Shown: one piece after another, positions 1 to 7,668 of the stretch | Numbering within the stretch: position 1 is the first letter of the stretch | Layout: each line of letters begins with the position of its first letter | DNA from: Strigomonas culicis | Lineage: Eukaryota > Euglenozoa > Kinetoplastea > Trypanosomatida > Trypanosomatidae | Assembly: GCA_000482145.1 (NCBI GenBank) | Contig: AUXH01000402.1 | Coordinates: forward strand, 1 to 18,115 | Length of the DNA stretch: 18,115 nt | Direction of reading: 5' to 3' | Position numbers and translations under genes: made by a program | Notes under the pieces: model-generated | The model's input: the letters and a program-made list of their open reading frames with translations, nothing else | What the model was told of the DNA's origin: nothing | Databases searched by the model: none

Positions 1-617
1 CTTCGACTAAAAAGCGTCGTGTAAAAGTGAATGAAAAGAAAGGGAACCGTATGAAAAAGGGTAGTGCATGTTTCTCGTTTATTATAAAAGTTTTCTTTTT
101 TAGTATTCTAATGAAGCGCATTTCTCTTTTTCTTTCCATTTCTTTTCCCCCTTTTGTCAACACGTCTTTTTTTTTGGAAAATAAGCAAGGAAAGTATTAT
201 TTTTCATTTTTTATTTCACTTAAAACAATCCATGCACAATTGTGTTTTTCACTCCCGGTTTTTGAAGGTCGATAGTGGTCTTCTCCCCTTGAAAAGGGTG
301 TTGTCTTAACCTCCTGTAGTATTCTCTATATTTCTAAATGTCTTTTTGATCTCCTCGCCTTGTCTTTTTTCTTTCTTTCTTTTTTAGCTTTTAGGTGTTA
401 TAAATTCATTTGTTTGTGTATACTTAAGGAACTACCACCGCAGGCGATAAGTTCAATTATAGTCTATTTTCCTCTTTTTCCTCTTATATAATCATTTAAA
501 AAAAAAAAAGAAACAGGCAATTGTTACGAAACGCTTCCTTCGCTCTTTGTGCGGTCAGACCTGGTTTAGCAAGCCGTTGCCATTGTATTACCGCAACCGC
601 ACGTAACGATTCCTGCC
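1..617 (+). other. A/T-rich spacer upstream of the kinase gene
   Basis: The stretch is dominated by T runs with no GC-rich coding signature, so it is read as the 3' UTR of an upstream gene followed by the 5' UTR of the kinase mRNA. All three forward frames are open for a few codons at the left edge. Two stop at positions 8-10 and 22-24, so the very end of an upstream CDS could lie here, but its frame cannot be chosen. Pyrimidine tracts lie near 121-156, 363-385 and 463-486. A small hairpin (CCCTT/AAGGG, 286-298) is visible, with no assignable role. No RNA gene was seen. Confidence 0.7.
463..516 (+). promoter_or_regulatory. Candidate trans-splice acceptor for the kinase mRNA
   Basis: A pyrimidine-rich tract (about 463-486) is followed by a run of twelve A (498-509), an AG at 509-510 and a CAG at 514-516. 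Splicing at 516 would give a 5' UTR of about 101 bases with no ATG before 618. An alternative tract with AG at 386-387 also gives 618 as the first ATG, so the start choice does not depend on which acceptor is used. The A-run between tract and acceptor is unusual and makes the exact site uncertain. Confidence 0.5.
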
Positions 618-3600
618 ATGTCACGCAAGTCCCTCGACCGGCCGACGGTGCTGCCCGTGCCGCAGGCCAGTCAGCTCCCGGGGGGCGGGCGCCCCATCGC
701 CCCCGCCGATGCCCAGGGCGGTCTCCACGTGGTGGACGCGGTGGCCACCGCCACCACCATCCCCACCATGTCGACCCCTCTGATGGAGACCAAGACGCCG
801 CTGAATAACGAGAACAGCGACTCGCTGCCGACATTCTCGGCGTCGCCCACGCGCAGCAAGACGGAGGCCACGCCGGTCCCCGCGCTGCGGCCCGCGGAGG
901 TGAGCGAGCTCAGCGCGGCCGTGGAGGCGGAAATGGACATGCCGCCGCTCACGAACGCCTCGATGGCGCTCGCGGAGTTCGCGAGCATTCTGCGGCCGAC
1001 GGTCGGGAACGCGTACCTCAAGGAGCACATCCTGCACCTGCTCGACAACGTGGACGCGGAGGACACGCTCATCCAGATAGCGCAGCGGCTGGAGGGCGAG
1101 GCGGGCAGCAAGAGCGGCATCTCGGAGTTCACCATGGTGAGCGACAGCACCATCATGGCGCACAATGGCGCGCCGCACGAGAGGGTCCTCTCGCAGTCGA
1201 CCGCGTCGGGGCAGACGCTGGTCAGCCTCGAGCGCCAGTCGGTCAACTCGGGCTCCACCTTCTCGGAGGAGCCCGGCGGCAACCCGGACAGCTGCGCCTT
1301 TGCGAAGGGGCACGCGGCCTTCTACGACCAGGCGGCGAGCTTGCGGTCGGTGGAGAGCAGCAGCACGATCGCGAGGGACCCCCTGGAGACGGCGGAGTCC
1401 GTGCTGCCGGACGCGGTGCGGCGTGAGGGCCGGCGCGTGGCCGTGTCCGCGGCGCCCCTCGCGATGCGCGACCTGCAGAACTTTAGCAAGAAGGCGATCC
1501 TGAAGTCGGCGGAGGAGGAGAAGCAGCTCACGCGCCTCGTGCGCAACTGCCACCTCTTCGCCAGTATGGAGGAGGAGGAGCTGAAGGAGGTGGTGCACGC
1601 CATGGTGCGCGAGGAGCACCCCGCCGGCACCGCCGTGCTGGAGCAGGGGCAGGAGCCCAAGGAGAAGCTCTTCCTTGTCTTCGACGGCTCCTGCGAGGCC
1701 ATCAAGAACGGCCGCCCGGTCGGCACCGTCACCGTTGGCGCCACCTTCGGCGAGCTGGAGCTCATGTACCGGCAGGCCACCAACGCGGCGACCGTGCGCT
1801 GCGTGACGAACTGCGTGCTCTACGCACTCGACGAGTCGACGTACCACCACGCGGTGCTGAACGACTCCCTCCAGAAGCGCAAGCGGTTCCAGGAGCTGAC
1901 GAGCAACGTGCCCTTCCTCCGCTGTCTGCCCGACTACGAGCGCCTCAAGATTGCGGAGGCGCTCGTCTGCAAGACGTACAAGCGCGGGCAGTACATCATC
2001 AAGTTCGGCCAGAAGGGCAACCACATGCACTGCATCATGAGCGGCACCGTTAAGGTGGTCGGCCGCAACCAGGGCCACAAGGTGGAGGTCGTGCGCCTCG
2101 GGCCGCGCGACGTCGTCGGCGAGCTCGAGTTCCTCTTCGACCACCTCACCGTCGCGGACGTGCTGGTGACGTCGAAGAAGTGCGTGACGGCGTGCATCAG
2201 CCGCAGCCACTTCGAGCTCATCGCGGGGCCCATCCAGGACCGCCTCAAGGAGTTTGTGCGCACGAGCTCCAGCTACGAGGAGTATTACCTGCGCGAGGCC
2301 GCGGACCAGAGCGTGCGGTCCGAGCTGAGCCGCATGGAGTGCTCCAAGCGCGTGCGGCGCATCCACTCGAAGGACTCGGAGGGCGCGGCGGCCAACCTGA
2401 AGGACGTGGACAAGCAGGGCGAGATTGTGCTGCTGGTGGAGCCGCCCGCCGCCGACGCGCGCGGCAAGAGCGAGGCGCCGTACAACGCGAGCCTGGCGGA
2501 GATGGGCAACACGAACCAGGGCGAGGACGCAGCGCGGCTGTTCCGCTTCTCGCTCTCCATCATCCTCAACTCGTCCAACACGATCGTCGTGGGCATCCGC
2601 GCGGACGGCCTTATCGTGTCGTGGAACTCTGTCGTGGAGCGGCTCACGAGCTACGCGGCCGCCGACGTGATTGGGCAGAACATCTACTCCTTTCTCCTGG
2701 AGGAGAAGGAGCAGAAGCTCATGTACAAGTCGATCGTCAACGCGCGCGACTACGCAGGCAACATCGAGGGCTTTTCCTCCGAGATTGGCCTCCGCAAGCG
2801 CCCCTACACGCTGTCCCGCAGTGACGGGCTCACCAAGGCGCTGGTGGAGCTCGCGGTGGTGCCGCCGCTCGTGAGCACCGGCGGCGAGTCCGCGGATGTG
2901 CTGCTGGCGTTCGGCACGGAGGTGCAGGGCGGGCCGCAGCAGGCGCTCGACCAGGCGCAGTGGCTGTCGGGCCAGATCCGCGCGCTCATGTCGGACGCGG
3001 CGCACACGCCGGCCGAGAAGATGCAGCTCGTCGGCGATGCTCTCATCAACTTCGAGGCCATGTACCGCGCCATGACGGTGTCGACCGAGCGGCTGCGCGT
3101 GGTGAACATCCGGCAGATGGTGGGGCAGCTGCTGATGGACTTCGGCGGCGACTGCGTGAGCAAGGGATTGTCCATCCGGCAGCGGTTTGAGGGGCTGGCG
3201 ACCGAAAAGGCGTACCTGGATGCGGACCTGCTGCCGGAGTGCCTGCGGTACGCCATGAGCGCCTGCGTCGGCTCGCACAACAGCACGACGGTCACCATCA
3301 CCATCACGGTCACCGAGAAGAACGGGTTGGAGTTCCTCATCCTCAACTTCAACACGGACGGCGACGGCTTCCCCGCCGAGTTCGAGTCCGTGTGCGAGAA
3401 GGGCGGCGACGTGGCCTCCGAGGTGACCTCCCTCTCGTCGCCCAGCAAGGGCCGCATGCCCTCCGTCACGCGCCACGCGATACAGCAGTTTCGCCGCGTC
3501 TACTCGGCGGTGGAGAACCAGGGCGGCACCCTGCGCGTGAAGAACGGCATGAACGACTCCAACATGGTCTTCCTCATCCCCTACATGGGCGCAAACGACA

Positions 3601-6600
3601 ACGCGGCCGAGAACGCGCCGGTCGAGCCGTCGAAGGGGGAGGCGGAGACGCCGTCGAACCTGTCCTTCGAGGCGCGCATGAACGGCAGGGGATTGGGCGA
3701 CAGCGCCGGCACCGCGGACGACCTCCCGTCGTGGCAGATCAGCCGCAGCCCCCTCACCGCCGCCGACACCACCGCCGTGCAGCTCGACGTCTTCAGCGAC
3801 ACCGACCAGCCCGCGTACAACTTCACCACCCTCGTCGCGGAGGACACGCCGGCGCACCGCAACATGCTGTGCACCTTCCTGTGGGAGCGCAAGCACGCGG
3901 TGCTGCCCGCCCACACGATGGCCGACATCAACCGCCTGTCCGGCGTCGTGGACATCCTCATCGTCGACCTCCAGCAGTCCATCTTCAACACCCTCGACAG
4001 CCACGACGACCCGATCACCATCCTGCGCGAGAAGTCGCGCCAGATGGCGGTCATCATCACCTCCCGCAACTTCGACCTTGTCAGCACGGACACGTACCAC
4101 AAGGCCGGCTTCATCACGCTGAAGAAGCCGTGCACGCCGGTGCAGGCCATGCAGGCCGTGCGGCAGGCGGAGGAGAAGATCTACGTGGTGAAGAAGGAGG
4201 CCGAGCGCATCGCGCAGACGCGCGAGACGCTGGCGAAGAACAGCCGTGGCGCGTGGAAGCGCGGGCGGCTGCTGGGCAAGGGCACCTTCGGCGAGGTCTT
4301 CGAGGCGATCGACGTGCTCACCGGCGGCAAGATGGCCGTGAAGGAGATGCGCCTCGGGAAGAACAACCTGAAGATTGAGCAGTTCATCGACGAGATCTCG
4401 ACCATGTGCAACCTGCAGCACCCCAACATCATCCACTACTTCTACTGCGAGGAGAGCGCGGCCGATAACGTGATCCGCGTGTTCATGGAGTACGCGCCCG
4501 GCGGGACGGTGCAGAGCCTGCTGAACAAGGGCCAGCTCGACTTCAAGCGCGTGCAGAAGCTGCTGCAGGACGTGACGGAGGGGCTCGCCTACATCCACGC
4601 GCAACACTACGTGCACGGCGACATCAAGACGGCCAATGTGCTGCTCGGCACGGACGGCGTCGGCAAGATTGGCGACTTCGGCACCGCGCGCACGGTGAGC
4701 AAGGGGCAGCTGCTGTACGAGATGCAGGGCAGCCCGCTGTACATGTCGCCCGAGTGCATGTCCGCGGGTGAGATGGACGAGGACGGCACGCGCATCGGCT
4801 ACGGCTTCCCCTCCGACGTGTGGTCGCTGGGCTGCGTCGCGATGGAGATGTTCACGAACAAGCCGCCCTTTTCGCACATCCCGCTGAAGGGCCCGGCGGG
4901 GCTCACGCACTTCATCACGGGGCTGTCCGACACGCCGGACCTCTCGCCGCTCTTCGACATGCCGCCGTCCGTGACGGAGTTCGTGTCGGCGTGCCTGAAC
5001 CCCGACCCGAGCAAGCGGCCCACCGTGCAGGAGCTGCTACACATGAGTCTCTTCAGTGAGTCCACGGACGAGCAGACCAAGTCCGCCGTGCAGGCGCTCA
5101 AGCGCGCACAGCTGCTGCACGTGTTGAACCAGTTCGTCGCCTTCCAGGACCCGGAGGAGGAGGCAGCGCGGGAGGCCGCGCGGCTGCGCGACGCCCGCGT
5201 CGTCAAGAAGAGGGACTTCTTCGACTCCAGCAGCAGCGGCGGGAGCAGCAGCAGCAGCAGCAGCAGCGGCGGCGGCGACGAGCCGCCCGTGGTGTTTCCG
5301 CTGAAGATCGAGTCCGGCCTCGCCGCGCGGCGGAACCCGACGTCGAGCTCCAGCTTCTCCGTGGGCAACAGCCGCAGCCCGTCCCGCAAGACCCGCAGCC
5401 GCGACACGGTCAACGTGGCCGCCTCGCACAGCGACGAGGACGAGCCCGCGGCGCTGCCGCCGGGGGACAGCTCGCCGACGCCGAAGAAGCGCTCCAAGAC
5501 GGTGCAGCCCGCCGACGACAGGATGGAGGACACGCTGCCCCCCACCGCCCACGGCAAACAGAGCTCGCCGGCGTCCTCGCCGTCGCTGTCGTCCACCTCG
5601 TCGCCGACCGGCACGGAGGGCAAGGCGAACATGAACACGCAGCCGGCGCCGCTGGACGCAACGCGCAGCGGCGGTGCCGCGCGGCTGTTCAATCAGACGC
5701 GACTGCCGGCGCCGACGGCGGCCACGGACTCGCCGGTGCCGCAGCAGCACCCGGCGCCCTCGGAGCCCAGCTCGCACGGCGCGCCGGTGACCAACGTCAG
5801 CTTCGCGCACTTCAACACCTCCTTCTACAACTACAGCTTCAACAAGAACATCAGCTTCCTCGGCGCCAACATCGACGACGTGCTCAACGGGGCGGCGAAC
5901 GACTTCCTGAGCCAGCTCGCCGGCGGGCAGGCCGCCGCCGTCGCGAGCGCGGCGGAGGCGCTGCTGTCGCCGGACCGCGCCGCGACCAGCCCGCGCTCGC
6001 ACCCGTCTCACAAAGACAGCCGCAGCCCCTCCGCGCGCAGCCCGGAGCGGCCCCCGCCGCTGTCGCTGCCGCTGCCGCCGGTGGCGCCGCCGACCTCCTC
6101 CGCACGCTCGGAGGACACGAAGGACGGCAGCGAGGTGCGGCCGCTGAGCCGCCAGCACCTCGCGCGGCCGGGCGTCATCAACAAGTCCTTCTTCGTGGTG
6201 GAGGACTGCGTGCCGGCGCTGACGAACCTCTCCATGGCCCGCACGTGCTCGCGCCACAGCCGCTGCAGCACCTGCGACGCGGAGGGCGACGGGCGGCTGC
6301 GCGAACTGCCCGGCGGCCGCCGCGCCGCCGTGCTCGTGAAGGACTGCCCCTCCAGCGGCGTGCTGCTGACCGAGGCGACGCTGGAGAAGCACCAGCTGAC
6401 GTACGAGGAGGGCGACCACGGGTGCGGCGCGGCCGATGGCGACGCCGGCGATCCCCACGCCACGGTGCCAGGCCGCGCGGCGGAGTCGACGGTCCTGGGG
6501 CACATCGAGGAGTCCCTAGCGCAGATCCGCGGCGAAGTCAGCACGCTGCTGCCGCGCCCGGCGTCGCTCGCGCTGGGCTCCGTGCGCTCGCTGCCGACGC

Positions 6601-7028
6601 CGTGCGCGGCGCAGCAGGAGCGGCGCAAGGAGTCCGACGGCTCCCGCGGTGGCAACCCGCTGGACTCCAGCATCAACACGGAGGACGAGAGCCGCGCGGC
6701 GAAGGGCGGCGGGATGCCGGGCCGCCCGCCGACGGTGCCGCACGCGGACCCCAACTGCATGGCGGAGGGGCTGCCGCCGGGCGCGACATCGTCCAGTCGG
6801 CTGCGCGGCCTCCTCACGCAGGTGTCGACCCTCCTCGGGTACATTGAGCACGAGCGGCAGGTGCAGGACCAGGCGCAGACGGGCAGCCCGCACAAGCACG
6901 CGCACACACCGGAGGAGAACCGGCTGCTGGAGTTGATTGCCAACCTGAACACTCTCGACGAGAGCAAGACCGGATCGGAGAGGCTGTCGTTGGACGGGGA
7001 GCGGAGGGAGGCAAGTAGGGCGGAATAA
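618..7028 (+). CDS. Multidomain sensor kinase: CNB-CNB-PAS-pseudo-histidine kinase-receiver-STE11-like Ser/Thr kinase
   Basis: Full-length gene of 2136 residues; 618 is the first ATG after the acceptor. Residues 1-300 are low complexity with a helical patch at about 107-165. Two CNB folds lie at about 304-415 and 426-547. Both keep the GEL glutamate (E379, E502) but lack the phosphate-binding Arg (N389, T511). A PAS domain spans about 640-770. Next is a decayed histidine-kinase core: G785 sits where the H-box His belongs, a TDGDGFP at 913-919 replaces the usual DxGxG, and a QGGTL remains near 968-972. A receiver (about 1069-1200) keeps E1075/D1076, D1117, T1148 and K1170. The kinase domain (about 1213-1476) has GKGTFG, K1242, E1259, HGD with D1335, N1340 and D1353 of DFG, so it should be active. 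The GTVQSLL and YMSPE patterns suggest the STE11/MAPKKK group. The 660-residue tail is Ser/Pro-rich and disordered, with an NxSF motif cluster. No signal peptide or membrane segment was seen. Family naming below 'STE11-like' and the inputs are inferred. Confidence 0.96.
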   Translation: MSRKSLDRPTVLPVPQASQLPGGGRPIAPADAQGGLHVVDAVATATTIPTMSTPLMETKTPLNNENSDSLPTFSASPTRSKTEATPVPALRPAEVSELSAAVEAEMDMPPLTNASMALAEFASILRPTVGNAYLKEHILHLLDNVDAEDTLIQIAQRLEGEAGSKSGISEFTMVSDSTIMAHNGAPHERVLSQSTASGQTLVSLERQSVNSGSTFSEEPGGNPDSCAFAKGHAAFYDQAASLRSVESSSTIARDPLETAESVLPDAVRREGRRVAVSAAPLAMRDLQNFSKKAILKSAEEEKQLTRLVRNCHLFASMEEEELKEVVHAMVREEHPAGTAVLEQGQEPKEKLFLVFDGSCEAIKNGRPVGTVTVGATFGELELMYRQATNAATVRCVTNCVLYALDESTYHHAVLNDSLQKRKRFQELTSNVPFLRCLPDYERLKIAEALVCKTYKRGQYIIKFGQKGNHMHCIMSGTVKVVGRNQGHKVEVVRLGPRDVVGELEFLFDHLTVADVLVTSKKCVTACISRSHFELIAGPIQDRLKEFVRTSSSYEEYYLREAADQSVRSELSRMECSKRVRRIHSKDSEGAAANLKDVDKQGEIVLLVEPPAADARGKSEAPYNASLAEMGNTNQGEDAARLFRFSLSIILNSSNTIVVGIRADGLIVSWNSVVERLTSYAAADVIGQNIYSFLLEEKEQKLMYKSIVNARDYAGNIEGFSSEIGLRKRPYTLSRSDGLTKALVELAVVPPLVSTGGESADVLLAFGTEVQGGPQQALDQAQWLSGQIRALMSDAAHTPAEKMQLVGDALINFEAMYRAMTVSTERLRVVNIRQMVGQLLMDFGGDCVSKGLSIRQRFEGLATEKAYLDADLLPECLRYAMSACVGSHNSTTVTITITVTEKNGLEFLILNFNTDGDGFPAEFESVCEKGGDVASEVTSLSSPSKGRMPSVTRHAIQQFRRVYSAVENQGGTLRVKNGMNDSNMVFLIPYMGANDNAAENAPVEPSKGEAETPSNLSFEARMNGRGLGDSAGTADDLPSWQISRSPLTAADTTAVQLDVFSDTDQPAYNFTTLVAEDTPAHRNMLCTFLWERKHAVLPAHTMADINRLSGVVDILIVDLQQSIFNTLDSHDDPITILREKSRQMAVIITSRNFDLVSTDTYHKAGFITLKKPCTPVQAMQAVRQAEEKIYVVKKEAERIAQTRETLAKNSRGAWKRGRLLGKGTFGEVFEAIDVLTGGKMAVKEMRLGKNNLKIEQFIDEISTMCNLQHPNIIHYFYCEESAADNVIRVFMEYAPGGTVQSLLNKGQLDFKRVQKLLQDVTEGLAYIHAQHYVHGDIKTANVLLGTDGVGKIGDFGTARTVSKGQLLYEMQGSPLYMSPECMSAGEMDEDGTRIGYGFPSDVWSLGCVAMEMFTNKPPFSHIPLKGPAGLTHFITGLSDTPDLSPLFDMPPSVTEFVSACLNPDPSKRPTVQELLHMSLFSESTDEQTKSAVQALKRAQLLHVLNQFVAFQDPEEEAAREAARLRDARVVKKRDFFDSSSSGGSSSSSSSSGGGDEPPVVFPLKIESGLAARRNPTSSSSFSVGNSRSPSRKTRSRDTVNVAASHSDEDEPAALPPGDSSPTPKKRSKTVQPADDRMEDTLPPTAHGKQSSPASSPSLSSTSSPTGTEGKANMNTQPAPLDATRSGGAARLFNQTRLPAPTAATDSPVPQQHPAPSEPSSHGAPVTNVSFAHFNTSFYNYSFNKNISFLGANIDDVLNGAANDFLSQLAGGQAAAVASAAEALLSPDRAATSPRSHPSHKDSRSPSARSPERPPPLSLPLPPVAPPTSSARSEDTKDGSEVRPLSRQHLARPGVINKSFFVVEDCVPALTNLSMARTCSRHSRCSTCDAEGDGRLRELPGGRRAAVLVKDCPSSGVLLTEATLEKHQLTYEEGDHGCGAADGDAGDPHATVPGRAAESTVLGHIEESLAQIRGEVSTLLPRPASLALGSVRSLPTPCAAQQERRKESDGSRGGNPLDSSINTEDESRAAKGGGMPGRPPTVPHADPNCMAEGLPPGATSSSRLRGLLTQVSTLLGYIEHERQVQDQAQTGSPHKHAHTPEENRLLELIANLNTLDESKTGSERLSLDGERREASRAE
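5227..5280 (+). repeat. AGC/GGC triplet repeat encoding a Ser/Gly tract
   Basis: In-frame AGC and GGC triplets encode a run of serines and glycines just after the kinase domain, at the start of the disordered tail. The longest pure AGC run is near 5244-5266. It is likely length-variable between strains and probably acts as a flexible linker. Confidence 0.85.
5793..5858 (+). repeat. Cluster of NxSF short motifs in the kinase tail
   Basis: Residues 1726-1747 contain four N-x-S-F tetrapeptides (NVSF, NTSF, NYSF, NISF) separated by 3, 1 and 2 residues. A fifth, NKSF, lies at 1855-1858 (6180-6191). The surrounding tail is Ser/Pro/Ala-rich, so an Asn- and Phe-rich island stands out. This may be a docking or phosphorylation motif; the partner is unknown. 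Confidence 0.75.
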
Positions 7029-7668
7029 GAGAAGGAGGTGTCGGAGACGAGTGTGGCATGATGCTTCAAGCGGAATGGATCCTTTTAATAATAAGAAGAA
7101 GAATAATGATCTTTTTTAATTGTTTCCTTACCGATTACAGTTTTGCATTGTTTTATTAGTACATTGTTTTTTTTTCTTTATTGCAATTTTTTTTTCATGA
7201 TGAAACACCTTGTTGTTTGTTTGTCTTGGTTACCCAACTCGTTTCCCTTGATTCTTGCTGACATAAACGGGAAGGGGAAACAAGACTCCTAAAAAAAAAA
7301 GTCTACGCACGTAAATGCAAAGCCTTGTACATGTAATCCGTCTGTTTTTTTCTTCTTTTTTTTTCCTACGAAAAAAAAAAGGAATGTAACGTATAGAAAT
7401 AGAAAAAAAATGAGGAAACTAAAATGATAAGGTACATCATTGTATGAAGAGGGCTGGAACGATGGAACACAAACGTGTATGACTGTTGTAAATGGCCACT
7501 TCCCTCTTTTTTCTCGCGTATAATCTCTCCTTGTTTTTTTTTTTAGAGTAGAAAAAGGGAAGAAATATAACTATTCAAAATCGTTAGAAAAGTCCTCTTG
7601 AGAGGAACCTTTTCTTTTCTGCTCTTCTGGGTATTAGCAAAGAGGACAACTCTTCATAAAGCGCACAC
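7029..7668 (+). other. Spacer between the kinase and CNB-phosphorylase genes
   Basis: This 640-base A/T-rich stretch has long T and A runs (7167-7195, 7345-7366, 7371-7381). It should hold the 3' UTR and polyadenylation region of the kinase and the 5' UTR of the next mRNA. Many ATGs occur between 7378 and 7500, but none after the proposed acceptors. An inverted repeat (TCCTCT/AGAGGA, two-base loop) lies near 7593-7606 in the presumed 5' UTR. No ORF with coding character or RNA gene was seen. Confidence 0.75.
7534..7546 (+). promoter_or_regulatory. Candidate trans-splice acceptor for the second gene
   Basis: A run of eleven T (7534-7544) is followed directly by AG (7545-7546), which gives a 5' UTR of about 122 bases. 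The first ATG downstream is 7669. A second, weaker choice is the pyrimidine-rich stretch near 7608-7628 with AG at 7636-7637. Either choice excludes the many upstream ATGs and supports the called start. Confidence 0.6.

Noticed and set aside
27..275. 82-codon open frame in the left spacer
   Set aside because: It is made of T- and A-rich codons (Phe, Lys, Ser) across pyrimidine tracts, has none of the GC-rich third positions of the real genes, and fits untranslated spacer.
284..299. Hairpin CCCTT-GAA-AAGGG as a terminator
   Set aside because: It is a short stem, and kinetoplastid genes are transcribed polycistronically without bacterial-type terminators, so no role can be assigned.
3003..3011. 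H796 (in AHTPAEK) as the histidine-kinase phosphoacceptor
   Set aside because: The HTP looks tempting, but LSGQIRALM eleven residues earlier aligns better with the H-box. H796 falls in the turn before the second helix.
621..4910. 1429-codon antisense frame opposite the kinase gene
   Set aside because: It lies in the same codon register as the sense gene, so its stops would need TTA, CTA or TCA sense codons. These are avoided in GC-rich-third-position genes, so the frame is open by default. The sense frame has clear domains and the antisense reads as Arg/His/Leu/Val-rich noise.
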